Positions 1 to 5,309 of a stretch of 30,064 nucleotides of DNA are shown in pieces (positions within the stretch are counted from its first letter, which is position 1; every line of letters begins with the position of its first letter). The notes beneath the pieces are model-generated. The model made no database searches. It saw only the letters and a list, made by a program, of their open reading frames with translations, and was not told the DNA's origin. Source of the stretch: a virus; IMG/VR virus record IMGVR_UViG_3300047318_000129, positions 1 to 30,064 of that record, one strand, 5' to 3'. The position numbers were made by a program, and so were the translations under genes.

Positions 1-141
1 GGCATGGATCTGCACGAGGTCGCCGCGATCCTCGCCGCGATGGGGCTGCAGGTCATGGACACCTCGCAGGCCGAGGCCGTGACTATCCCGCGCGAGGACT
101 ACGACGCCCTGCGCACCCTGGCGCGGAGGGCTCTGGCATGA
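1..141 (+). CDS. C-terminal end of a possible CII-like regulator (partial)
   Basis: An open frame enters from the left edge and stops at TGA 139-141. The first ATG inside is at 4, giving 45 residues beginning MDLHEVAAILAAMGLQV. The pattern 'AAILAAMGLQV' followed by a short linker and a helix ending 'YDALRTLARRALA' resembles the C-terminal tail of lambda CII-type activators, where a 'LAxxGLKVV' segment precedes the tetramerisation helix. The position, at the head of a replication-type early operon, also suits CII. The DNA-binding half lies outside the window, so it is uncertain whether this is the end of a longer protein or a small separate gene. The stop overlaps the next start as ATGA. Confidence 0.45.
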   Translation, partial: GMDLHEVAAILAAMGLQVMDTSQAEAVTIPREDYDALRTLARRALA

Positions 142-308
142 ACGCCTCTGGCTGGCTCCCGGTGACCTTTCCCGCCTCGACGCCCGAGCGTGAGCCCTTG
201 GCCCGCGTCGACTTCCACCTGACCTCCGCCGAGCGCGAGGCCGCGGCCCGCCACCAGGCGCGGCTGGTCACCCACCGAAACCAACCGCAGAAGCGGAGGT
301 ACGCATGA
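138..308 (+). CDS. small phage protein of unknown function (56 aa)
   Basis: ATG at 138 overlaps the previous stop (ATGA), and the frame ends at TGA 306-308, which again overlaps the next start. The 56-residue product begins MNASGWLPVTFPASTPE and ends in a basic stretch (THRNQPQKRRYA). It has no membrane segment or recognisable motif. The central helix 'LTSAEREAAARHQARLV' is amphipathic and charged. Support comes from coupling to both neighbours and codon choice with G or C in third positions. I do not recognise the family. Confidence 0.6.
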   Translation: MNASGWLPVTFPASTPEREPLARVDFHLTSAEREAAARHQARLVTHRNQPQKRRYA

Positions 309-598
309 GCTACTACAACACCACGAGCGAGGCCGGCGCCGCATTGGCTGGCAGTCACGCCGACGCCAATCAGCAGGAAACCGCCATCATGGCGCTGTTC
401 CGGCGTCACGGCACGCTGACCCCTTGGCAGGCTCACGCCTTGCTGGGCGGCCATTACGAGATCACATCGGTTCGCCGCGCGATCACCGACCTGACCAGCC
501 GCGAACGGCTCGCCAAGCTTCCCGCGCTACGCAAAGGACCGAAAGGCAAGAGCGAGCATTTCTGGACGCTGGCCGAGCAGGCGAAGGCGGCAGCGTGA
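305..598 (+). CDS. small winged-helix-like protein
   Basis: This 97-residue protein starts at ATG 305 in an ATGA overlap and ends at TGA 596-598, overlapping the GTG of the replication gene. After a polar N-terminus, residues about 27-75 read as a compact helix-turn-helix: 'IMALFRRHGTLTPWQAHALL', then a second helix containing 'SVRRAITDLTSRERL' and a basic wing-like stretch 'LRKGPKGKSEHFW'. This layout is common among small phage proteins just upstream of replication initiators, where they may act as regulators. The DNA-binding role is inferred from this pattern; the exact target is unknown. Confidence 0.75.
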   Translation: MSYYNTTSEAGAALAGSHADANQQETAIMALFRRHGTLTPWQAHALLGGHYEITSVRRAITDLTSRERLAKLPALRKGPKGKSEHFWTLAEQAKAAA

Positions 599-1449
599 GC
601 ATCCAAGCGATGGCGTGGGCGATCGAGCAGCAGATTGTTCAGGAGCCGACCGCGCGCCACGTGCTGCTGTGCCTGGCGAACTACGCCAATGAAAAGGGAG
701 CCGCCGCGTTCCCGAGCGTTTCCACGATGTCGCAGCAGACCGGCCTGAGCGAACGCACTGTGCGTTACAAGCTCGCCGCGCTGGAGCAGGACGGCGTAAT
801 CCGCCTTGGCAATCAGGCGATTGCAGCGGCCTACATCGACCGTCACGACCGCCGCCCGACTGTCTACAACCTCGCTATTGAGCGGGGTGCAGCAGATGCA
901 CCCCGCGAAGAGAACGGGGTGCAAATGGCGCTCGACGGGGTGCAAATGAAAACAGCACGGGGTGCACCAGCTGCACCCAATCCGTCCTTTACCCGTAAAG
1001 CATCCGAAGAGCAGGAGCTTGTGCAGCCTCCGGCCGCACGCTCGCGCTTCGCCGACTTCTGGCTGACGTACCCGAACAAGAAGGGCCGCAAGGATGCGGC
1101 AAAGGCATGGCACAAGCGGAACCTCGATTCCCGCTTCGATGAACTGGTTGCGCATGTCCGCCTGATGGTGGCAACGGATTCGGACTGGGCCCGCGGCTAC
1201 GCCCCGATGGGCTCCACCTACATCAACCAAGACCGCTGGGAGGACGTGCCGAAAAAGCCGCCCGAGGCGGGGCCGCGCGCGCCGTACGAAAGCAAAACCC
1301 TCACGGGCCTGAAATCACTGCAAGGCATGAAATCGCATGGACTGGTACACGAACGAGATCATCGACGGACTTACCAAGCTGATGTCCTTGAGCTTGGATC
1401 GGACGCCTGCCTCCGACTTGGTGCAGATCACGGCGGCCACATGGATTGA
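595..1449 (+). CDS. phage replication initiator, lambda O-like (winged helix plus C-terminal replication domain)
   Basis: The start is taken as GTG 595, which overlaps the previous stop as GTGA. The open frame runs further upstream, but only through another gene. The 284-residue product has an N-terminal winged helix at about residues 8-80 (core 'STMSQQTGLSERTVRYKLAA', then 'LEQDGVIRL'), as in HTH_36-type phage initiators. The C-terminal region at about 150-225 carries 'FADFWLTYPNKKGRKDAAK', an 'AW' helix and 'GSTYINQDRWEDV', a signature of phage replication proteins thought to contact helicase or its loader. Residues about 97-128 are encoded by an array of direct and inverted iterons, the likely origin, as in lambda O. 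The last roughly 38 residues overlap the next gene and look out-of-frame, so a frame change may have lengthened the tail. Confidence 0.88.
   Translation: MSIQAMAWAIEQQIVQEPTARHVLLCLANYANEKGAAAFPSVSTMSQQTGLSERTVRYKLAALEQDGVIRLGNQAIAAAYIDRHDRRPTVYNLAIERGAADAPREENGVQMALDGVQMKTARGAPAAPNPSFTRKASEEQELVQPPAARSRFADFWLTYPNKKGRKDAAKAWHKRNLDSRFDELVAHVRLMVATDSDWARGYAPMGSTYINQDRWEDVPKKPPEAGPRAPYESKTLTGLKSLQGMKSHGLVHERDHRRTYQADVLELGSDACLRLGADHGGHMD
883..978 (+). repeat. iteron array inside the replication initiator gene
   Basis: The 9-mer CGGGGTGCA occurs in direct orientation at 883-891, 915-923, 936-944 and 958-966. A perfect inverted copy (TGCACCCCG) lies at 897-905 and a 7/9 inverted copy at 972-980. 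The last three direct copies are spaced 21 and 22 bases apart, about two helical turns, and 883-905 forms a 9-bp palindrome with a 5-base spacer. Two copies share the longer form CGGGGTGCAAATG. Such repeats inside an initiator gene are typical of lambda-type origins, where the initiator binds its own gene. Binding by the local initiator is inferred. Confidence 0.85.
979..1010. other. possible unwinding side of the replication origin, with small palindrome
   Basis: Directly after the iterons the sequence is somewhat less GC-rich and contains the perfect inverted repeat CTTTAC-CC-GTAAAG at 987-1000. In lambda-type origins an A+T-richer region follows the iterons and is opened first. The bias here is modest, so the assignment is tentative. 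Confidence 0.4.
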
Positions 1450-1810
1450 TGCGACCAGCTACGACCGCGACTGGCAGCAGGACCGCGACACGCCGCGCAT
1501 CCGGGGCGCGTTCTCGACGCTTGCCCGCATCTGCGATAGCTGGCCGTCGCCGCGCAAGTTCCTAGAAGCGCTGCCGCCGTCGTCGCAGTTGCGCATCACG
1601 GGAGCGGGGGAGCGTCCTGCGGACCCGCCGGAACTGGTGGCAACCCTGCGCAACCTGAAGCCTGGGGAGCGCGTGACTTCGATCGCCGAGGCTGTGCGCG
1701 CGCTGGGCAAGGGGCACGAGCCCGTCAGCCGCGAGCAGCGCGAGGCGGCCGAGGCTGAGCTGGCCGCCATGCGTGATCGCAAGTCGCAAGCCGCGGGAGC
1801 CGACGCATGA
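1337..1810 (+). CDS. possible replication partner protein (helicase-loader-like layout)
   Basis: This 157-residue protein begins at ATG 1337 (MDWYTNEIIDGLTKLMSLSL). An in-frame TGA at 1328 rules out an earlier start. It overlaps the replication gene by 113 bases in a different frame. The N-terminal half is helical and contains 'RDTPRIRGAFSTLARICDSW' followed directly by 'PSPRKFLEALPP'. The order, a helical domain then 'WPSPxxFLxxLP', is the layout seen in lambda P-type and related proteins encoded next to O-type initiators. The C-terminal quarter is a charged helix rich in Glu, Ala and Arg. A helicase-loading or replication-accessory role is inferred from position and this motif only; no ATPase motif is present. 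It is coupled to the next gene by ATGA. Confidence 0.8.
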   Translation: MDWYTNEIIDGLTKLMSLSLDRTPASDLVQITAATWIDATSYDRDWQQDRDTPRIRGAFSTLARICDSWPSPRKFLEALPPSSQLRITGAGERPADPPELVATLRNLKPGERVTSIAEAVRALGKGHEPVSREQREAAEAELAAMRDRKSQAAGADA

Positions 1811-2088
1811 GCCGACCGAATCAACTTCCGCCGTGCCGGCAGGGCGACTACCCGCGCCTGTATCGCCAGAACTATGAGCAACGCCAGCGCGAAGCCGGGC
1901 GCGGGACGCTGCAGGCGCGACTGAGCCCCGCCGCGCACCAGCAGCTGCGAGCCCTGCGCGAACAGTACGGGTGCTCCACGCGCGACGTGCTGGAGGGCTT
2001 GCTGTTCGGAAACATTCCGGCGCCCAACCCGCTGCACCTGAGTCCGTCCGAAGTCGAGTGCGCCCGCGCGCTGGGGGTGCGGCTGTGA
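1807..2088 (+). CDS. small protein with ribbon-helix-helix-like core
   Basis: The 93-residue product starts at ATG 1807 (ATGA overlap) and ends at TGA 2086-2088, overlapping a GTG start. After a basic N-terminus rich in Arg, Gln and Tyr, residues about 35-68 read 'LQARLSPAAHQQLRALREQY' then 'GCSTRDVLEGLLFG'. A short strand followed by two helices with a turn between them is the pattern of CopG/ribbon-helix-helix DNA-binding proteins. The C-terminus 'LSPSEVECARALGVRL' is a further helix. A role as a DNA-binding regulator within the early operon is plausible but inferred; no family was firmly recognised. Confidence 0.75.
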   Translation: MSRPNQLPPCRQGDYPRLYRQNYEQRQREAGRGTLQARLSPAAHQQLRALREQYGCSTRDVLEGLLFGNIPAPNPLHLSPSEVECARALGVRL

Positions 2089-2306
2089 AGCGAGGAGGAG
2101 CGAAGTCTGGGTCGAAGTACCGGCAGGAAATGCTGGAACGTTTCCATTGCGAGACGGCGCGCGGACTGTATTTCCGCATGGCGGTGTGGCTCGCAAGCGC
2201 CCGCAACCCTACGCCGAAGCAGGTCATGGCCCGGTTTGAAGTTGGGCGTGCGACCGCCTACCGCGTAATCGCCGACTGGCGCGACGCTCAAGGAGTGGCC
2301 GCATGA
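2085..2306 (+). CDS. small helix-turn-helix protein
   Basis: GTG 2085 overlaps the previous stop as GTGA, giving 73 residues. An in-frame ATG at 2130 with a purine-rich stretch upstream is an alternative start that would give 58 residues. The C-terminal half contains a clear helix-turn-helix: 'NPTPKQVMARFEVGRATAYR' followed by 'VIADWRDAQG', where 'PKQVMARF' and 'GRATAYRVI' are the two helices. This resembles the HTH of small phage transcription factors and resolvase tails. The product is basic at its N-terminus. It is coupled by ATGA to the following nuclease gene. The regulatory target cannot be told from the sequence. Confidence 0.7.
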   Translation: MKRGGAKSGSKYRQEMLERFHCETARGLYFRMAVWLASARNPTPKQVMARFEVGRATAYRVIADWRDAQGVAA

Positions 2307-2710
2307 TCCGCACCAAGCCCCTGACCAGAAAGAAGCCGCTGCGGTCGGGCACCAAGCGGATGCGCCAAGGGCACAGCACAGGCACGCCGACGAAGGCCGA
2401 GGCCGCGCGCATGGATGCGATCAAGCAAGGTCCGTGTGTGGCCTGCCACCAGCGTGGCGTTAAGTCGTGGTGTCCAGAGGTTCACCACCTTTTGAGTGGT
2501 GGCCGCCGCATCGGCCACCTCGCCACGGTCGGGCTCTGCCAATGGCACCACCGAAGCGTGATCGCGTTCGGCTGCACGGGCGCAGAGATGCGCGAGCACT
2601 ACGGCCCGAGCTTGAACGAGGGCAGCAAACCATTCCACCAGGAGTTCGGAAGCGACGCCGTGCTGCTGGGCTATCAGGACGCGCTTTTAGAAAACCGGGA
2701 GGCGGCATGA
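2303..2710 (+). CDS. Ref-family RecA-dependent HNH nuclease
   Basis: The 135-residue product has a very basic N-terminus (residues 1-35, many Lys and Arg) followed by an HNH/zinc fold. Visible residues are C45 and C48 ('GPCVACHQRG'), 'PEVHHLLSGGRRIGHLATVG' with H61, H62 and H72, C79, H82 and H83 ('LCQWHH'), and 'FHQEFGS' at 111-117. This set and order match the Ref family first known from phage P1, a nuclease that cuts DNA at RecA-made displacement loops. The unstructured basic N-terminus is also typical. A role in phage recombination or in exploiting host RecA is inferred from the family. Both ends are coupled to neighbours by ATGA. Confidence 0.85.
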   Translation: MIRTKPLTRKKPLRSGTKRMRQGHSTGTPTKAEAARMDAIKQGPCVACHQRGVKSWCPEVHHLLSGGRRIGHLATVGLCQWHHRSVIAFGCTGAEMREHYGPSLNEGSKPFHQEFGSDAVLLGYQDALLENREAA

Positions 2711-3156
2711 AGGCTCCGCGAATCGCCATCACGGCGAGGGGGACCATTCGACAGGACGCGGGCACGATTTTCGATGATGTGCGCTCCGTAGTCGCTACAA
2801 AGGAGCGGGCAAATACAACGCCAATCGCGCGCCAAGCGGGAAAGGTGCTTTTGGCCTGCGATCACTGCGGCGTGCAATTTTGGCGAAAGTCCAGCCACGC
2901 AGGGGGCCGAAACTACTGCGGAAGGGGTTGTTCTAGCGCCGCGCAGATCAAGCGCGTTTCTTGCTCATGCACGATTTGCGGACAGTCGTTCCTCATTTGG
3001 CCGTCTGCTGTGAAGGGAGGCCGGACAACGTGCGGAAGGAAAGAGTGCATAGCGGGTCGCCAAAAGATTGTTGCAAAGGATCGGGCGCGCGATAGCCGCA
3101 GCGTCTTTTCACCCAAAGAGCCGCCGCAAACCGAAATCAACAGGGGAAACGCATGA
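2707..3156 (+). CDS. double zinc-ribbon protein of unknown function
   Basis: ATG 2707 (ATGA overlap) opens a 149-residue frame ending at TGA 3154-3156. Two zinc-ribbon-like units are visible: C51-x2-C54 with C71-x3-C75 ('NYCGRGCSS'), and C88-x2-C91 with C109-x4-C114 ('TTCGRKEC'). The C-terminus is basic and polar. Paired Cys units of this kind are found in phage homing-endonuclease-associated and other nucleic-acid-binding proteins, but no HNH or GIY-YIG catalytic motif follows. Codon use is less GC-rich than the neighbours (many AAA, ACA, ACG and GGA codons), which suggests separate acquisition. It could be the DNA-binding remnant of a homing endonuclease or a small regulator. Confidence 0.75.
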   Translation: MKAPRIAITARGTIRQDAGTIFDDVRSVVATKERANTTPIARQAGKVLLACDHCGVQFWRKSSHAGGRNYCGRGCSSAAQIKRVSCSCTICGQSFLIWPSAVKGGRTTCGRKECIAGRQKIVAKDRARDSRSVFSPKEPPQTEINRGNA

Positions 3157-3809
3157 AAACGGAAACAGGAAGGGCGGCGCTGATTCGCGACACGCTCAAG
3201 GCGCAGGGGCCGATGAACTGCGAAGAATTGCAGCAGGTGCTGGGCGAGAAATACGCCGTGGTGTGGGGCGCCTGCTGGACCATGATCCGCGGCAAGATTC
3301 TGGCCTGCGACGAGAATGGCCGTTACAGCGTCGCCCGCGAGCCCCGCGCCAAGCGCAAGCCTGCCGACAGTCCGGCGGAGCGTGACCAGCGCGAGCGCGA
3401 GCGCAGCCAGCGCCGCGCAGCGCAGCGCAGGAAGCGACTGGCGAACCTATCGGCCGAAGAACTGGAAGCGCGCCGACTGGTACAGCGGGCACGGGAGCGG
3501 GCGCTGTACGACCGCCGCAATGCGAAGCGCAAGGCCGAACGGCTGGCCGCCGGCAAGGTGCCGCGCAGCTTCCGACTGGTGCAGAACAAGGAAGTGCGCC
3601 AGCGCGACCACGACCAGCGCACGTCCGAAAAGGTCGCCGCGGCCAAGGCGATGCGCAACAAGGAGCACGGCACGCGCGACCAGGCGACGCCCGAGCACTT
3701 CCCCTGCAGCGCCGCCTTCATCGCTGCGCACCCGCACCTGCACCACGTCATCGGCAACGGCGTCGTGTCGCCGGCCTCGCGGCTGAAGTGCATGGAGGCT
3801 CGCGCCTAA
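3153..3809 (+). CDS. basic coiled-coil protein with N-terminal winged-helix-like domain
   Basis: The 218-residue product starts at ATG 3153 in an ATGA overlap. Residues about 5-60 ('TGRAALIRDTLKAQGPMNCE', then 'ELQQVLGEKYAVVWGACWTM') look like a small winged helix, with 'DENGRYSVA' as the wing strand. Residues about 65-185 are an unusually Arg/Lys/Glu/Ala-rich region likely to form long helices or a coiled coil. The C-terminus contains 'HPHLHHVIGNG'. Such proteins recur in early regions of phages of high-GC hosts. Nucleic-acid binding is likely from charge and domain pattern, but no specific function is known to me. Confidence 0.8.
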   Translation: MKTETGRAALIRDTLKAQGPMNCEELQQVLGEKYAVVWGACWTMIRGKILACDENGRYSVAREPRAKRKPADSPAERDQRERERSQRRAAQRRKRLANLSAEELEARRLVQRARERALYDRRNAKRKAERLAAGKVPRSFRLVQNKEVRQRDHDQRTSEKVAAAKAMRNKEHGTRDQATPEHFPCSAAFIAAHPHLHHVIGNGVVSPASRLKCMEARA

Positions 3810-3982
3810 TGGACAGCCGCCGCTTCGAGCAGATCAAGGACAAGGGTCGGCAGCACCGCCGCGCTGGCGGCAAGACGACGGGAAATCCGTACAAGCTCGG
3901 CACCAGCACAAAGGAATATGACGCCTGGCTGCTGGGCTTCAACGCCGCCGACCGGGATGCGAAGGCGGGGAAGCGCCGATGA
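3809..3982 (+). CDS. RMF/CrpP-like small protein
   Basis: The start is ATG 3809, overlapping the previous TAA as TAATG; the frame opens further upstream but only inside the previous gene. The 57-residue product contains G-x2-H-R-R-A-G-G, then 'NPYKLGTSTKEYDAWLLGFN' and 'AADRD'. The spacing of Gly/Ala, 'xPYxxG', 'WLxGF' and 'AA' follows the ribosome modulation factor (Rmf)-like family, which also includes plasmid and phage CrpP-type proteins. Rmf dimerises 70S ribosomes in stationary phase; what phage members do is not settled. Assignment is by motif only. It is coupled to the resolvase gene by ATGA. Confidence 0.75.
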   Translation: MDSRRFEQIKDKGRQHRRAGGKTTGNPYKLGTSTKEYDAWLLGFNAADRDAKAGKRR

Positions 3983-4449
3983 CCCGAATCCTCGCCATCG
4001 ACCCCGGCACCACGCATTCGGGCTTCGCGTTCTACACCGCTGGAGCCGTGGGCGAGTGCGGCGTCCTTCCCAACCAGGAAGTGATCCACCTGATCACGCG
4101 GGACGGCGACTTCACTTTCGACCTACTGGCGATCGAGATGGTCGCCAGCTACGGGATGCCGGTTGGCGCCGAAGTGTTCCGCACGGTGTGGTGGACGGGC
4201 CGTTTCGCGCAGGCGCTGGAATGCACGCTGTCTCCGCTGCGCGAGGTCTACCGCAAGGAGGTCAAGTCGCACCTGTGCGGAAGCATGAAGGCGAAGGACG
4301 CCAACGTGCGGCAGGCGCTGATCGACCGCTACGGCGGCAAGGCCGAAGCCATTGGCACCGTCAAAAAGCAAGGCCCGTTGTACCGGGTGAAGTCGCACGC
4401 ATGGCAGGCGCTGGCGGTGGCGGTCACGGCCAGCGAAACCAAGGCATAA
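3979..4449 (+). CDS. RuvC-like Holliday-junction resolvase
   Basis: The 156-residue protein opens with 'RILAIDPGTTHSGFAFY', the first strand and catalytic Asp (D8) of the RNase H/RuvC fold. A second acidic site is E53 in 'LLAIEMVASYG'. 'KDANVRQALIDRYGG' (106-120) and 'KSHAWQALAVAVTA' (138-151) match the C-terminal helices of phage RuvC-type resolvases. At position 143, where many RuvC relatives have a catalytic Asp, there is Gln; H140 may take part instead. The enzyme would resolve branched DNA before packaging. Its location at the end of the recombination and replication block, before the late regulator, is common in lambdoid phages. Confidence 0.85.
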   Translation: MTRILAIDPGTTHSGFAFYTAGAVGECGVLPNQEVIHLITRDGDFTFDLLAIEMVASYGMPVGAEVFRTVWWTGRFAQALECTLSPLREVYRKEVKSHLCGSMKAKDANVRQALIDRYGGKAEAIGTVKKQGPLYRVKSHAWQALAVAVTASETKA

Positions 4450-4467
4450 CGAGCAACAGGGGGAGCG

Positions 4468-4914
4468 ATGGGAAACATTGATTCGTTCGGCGAGTACGTC
4501 CGCGACCGGCTGGAGGAGTGGGGCCGCGAGTTCGCATTGCACCGCGATTGCGAATACCTGGGGCACCAGTCGGTGAACATGCTGCAGGTGCTGATCGACC
4601 ACAAGGGCGAAATGCCGCCGCGCCCGACCGGCTTTAAGCCGCTGGAGGTGTCGCTGATGGCGCTGCAGATCGAACGGCTGGTTTCGGAGATAGCACGGGA
4701 CCAGGTGACGCTCGCCTGCGCGCTGCGGGCGCACTACTGCGGCAGCGGCCGGCGCAAGGTGGAACGGTACGAAACCGCGCTGCTGCTGATGGCCTACACC
4801 GGCAACGGCCGCGACTATGTGAAGCTGCCGAATCTGCGGCAATACTTGGGCATGGTCGAGGACGGGCGCACGATGATTCGCGGCGCACTGGTCGGTATGG
4901 CACTGGCGGCGTAG
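4468..4914 (+). CDS. probable Q-type late antiterminator
   Basis: ATG 4468 is preceded by a strong ribosome site (AGGGGGAG, 4457-4464). The 148-residue, mostly helical product contains 'LVSEIARDQVTLACALRAHY' followed by 'CGSGRR', then 'VKLPNLRQYLGMVEDGRTMI'. The motif with successive helices ending in 'LRAHYxxxG' and a later HTH-like 'LRQYLGMVEDG' resembles the phi80/phage 21-type antitermination proteins and DUF1133-like proteins at this place. Position is the strongest argument: it is the last gene before a promoter candidate and a perfect intrinsic terminator that precede the lysis genes. Q proteins load on RNA polymerase at pR' and allow reading through tR'. Function is inferred. Confidence 0.6.
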   Translation: MGNIDSFGEYVRDRLEEWGREFALHRDCEYLGHQSVNMLQVLIDHKGEMPPRPTGFKPLEVSLMALQIERLVSEIARDQVTLACALRAHYCGSGRRKVERYETALLLMAYTGNGRDYVKLPNLRQYLGMVEDGRTMIRGALVGMALAA

Positions 4915-4924
4915 GATCATCCAA

Positions 4925-5122
4925 ATGAAAAAGACGAGACACTCCGCCGTCGGGCACCGGGATATCTTGATGTATTCGACGTTTCGGCGCGTCGGATCAG
5001 AGGTCATGCAATTCGATTTGCGCGTCTTTGCGGACGAGGCGCGCGGAGAAATTGCTCATGCGATATGGGGAAAACTCCGCCCCGCGGCGAGGAAGGGAAC
5101 CCCGATGCGCCCGCCCGCTTGA
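4925..5122 (+). CDS. doubtful small ORF in the late-promoter region
   Basis: ATG 4925 has a possible ribosome site (TAGGATC) about 6-10 bases upstream, overlapping the end of the previous gene region. It would encode 65 residues starting MKKTRHSAVGHRDILMYSTF. The sequence has no recognisable motif, and third-position GC preference is weaker than in neighbours. Its stop lies within the TTGACA of the late promoter candidate. It may be a real small gene or simply open sequence in a regulatory stretch. Confidence 0.3.
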   Translation: MKKTRHSAVGHRDILMYSTFRRVGSEVMQFDLRVFADEARGEIAHAIWGKLRPAARKGTPMRPPA

Positions 5123-5150
5123 CAGGTGCGTTTTTTTCGGAAAAGATTTA
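5119..5150 (+). promoter_or_regulatory. candidate late promoter (pR'-like)
   Basis: A perfect -35 hexamer TTGACA stands at 5119-5124. The best -10 matches at 17-20 base spacing (AAAGAT at 5142 or GATTTA at 5145) are weak. The spacer carries a run of seven T. Downstream lie a small hairpin and a strong terminator, then the lysis genes. This is the expected place and layout for a Q-dependent late promoter. Confidence 0.5.
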
Positions 5151-5157
5151 CCCACGA

Positions 5158-5172
5158 TGGGCGTACTGCCCA
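5158..5172 (+). other. short hairpin in the late leader
   Basis: TGGGC (5158-5162) and GCCCA (5168-5172) form a perfect 5-bp stem around the loop GTACT. It lies between the promoter candidate and the terminator, so it would be in the leader RNA. A pausing or RNA-stability role is possible but inferred. Confidence 0.4.
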
Positions 5173-5185
5173 CTACCACTAACTA

Positions 5186-5214
5186 AGCCCCGGCCTAACC
5201 CGCCGGGGCTTTTT
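5186..5214 (+). terminator. intrinsic terminator before lysis genes (tR'-like)
   Basis: AGCCCCGGC (5186-5194) pairs perfectly with GCCGGGGCT (5202-5210) around the 7-base loop CTAACCC, followed by a T run ending at 5214. It stands about 65 bases after the TTGACA element and about 95 bases before the endolysin. A strong terminator directly after a promoter and before late genes only makes sense if late transcription is made to read through it. Confidence 0.9.
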
Positions 5215-5261
5215 CGTACTCCTCCCCTGGAGTGCCCCGCTGCGTACCCCTGCGCAGCACC

Positions 5262-5288
5262 GCCCGACTGGCTCCCCTCCGGTCGGGC
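5262..5288 (+). other. hairpin upstream of the endolysin
   Basis: GCCCGAC (5262-5268) and GTCGGGC (5282-5288) form a perfect 7-bp stem with a 13-base loop about 20 bases before the endolysin ATG. No T run follows, so it is not a terminator. It could shield or expose the weak ribosome site of the endolysin, which is a guess from position. Confidence 0.4.
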
Positions 5289-5309
5289 ACCCTATTACGA
5301 GACTCGCCC

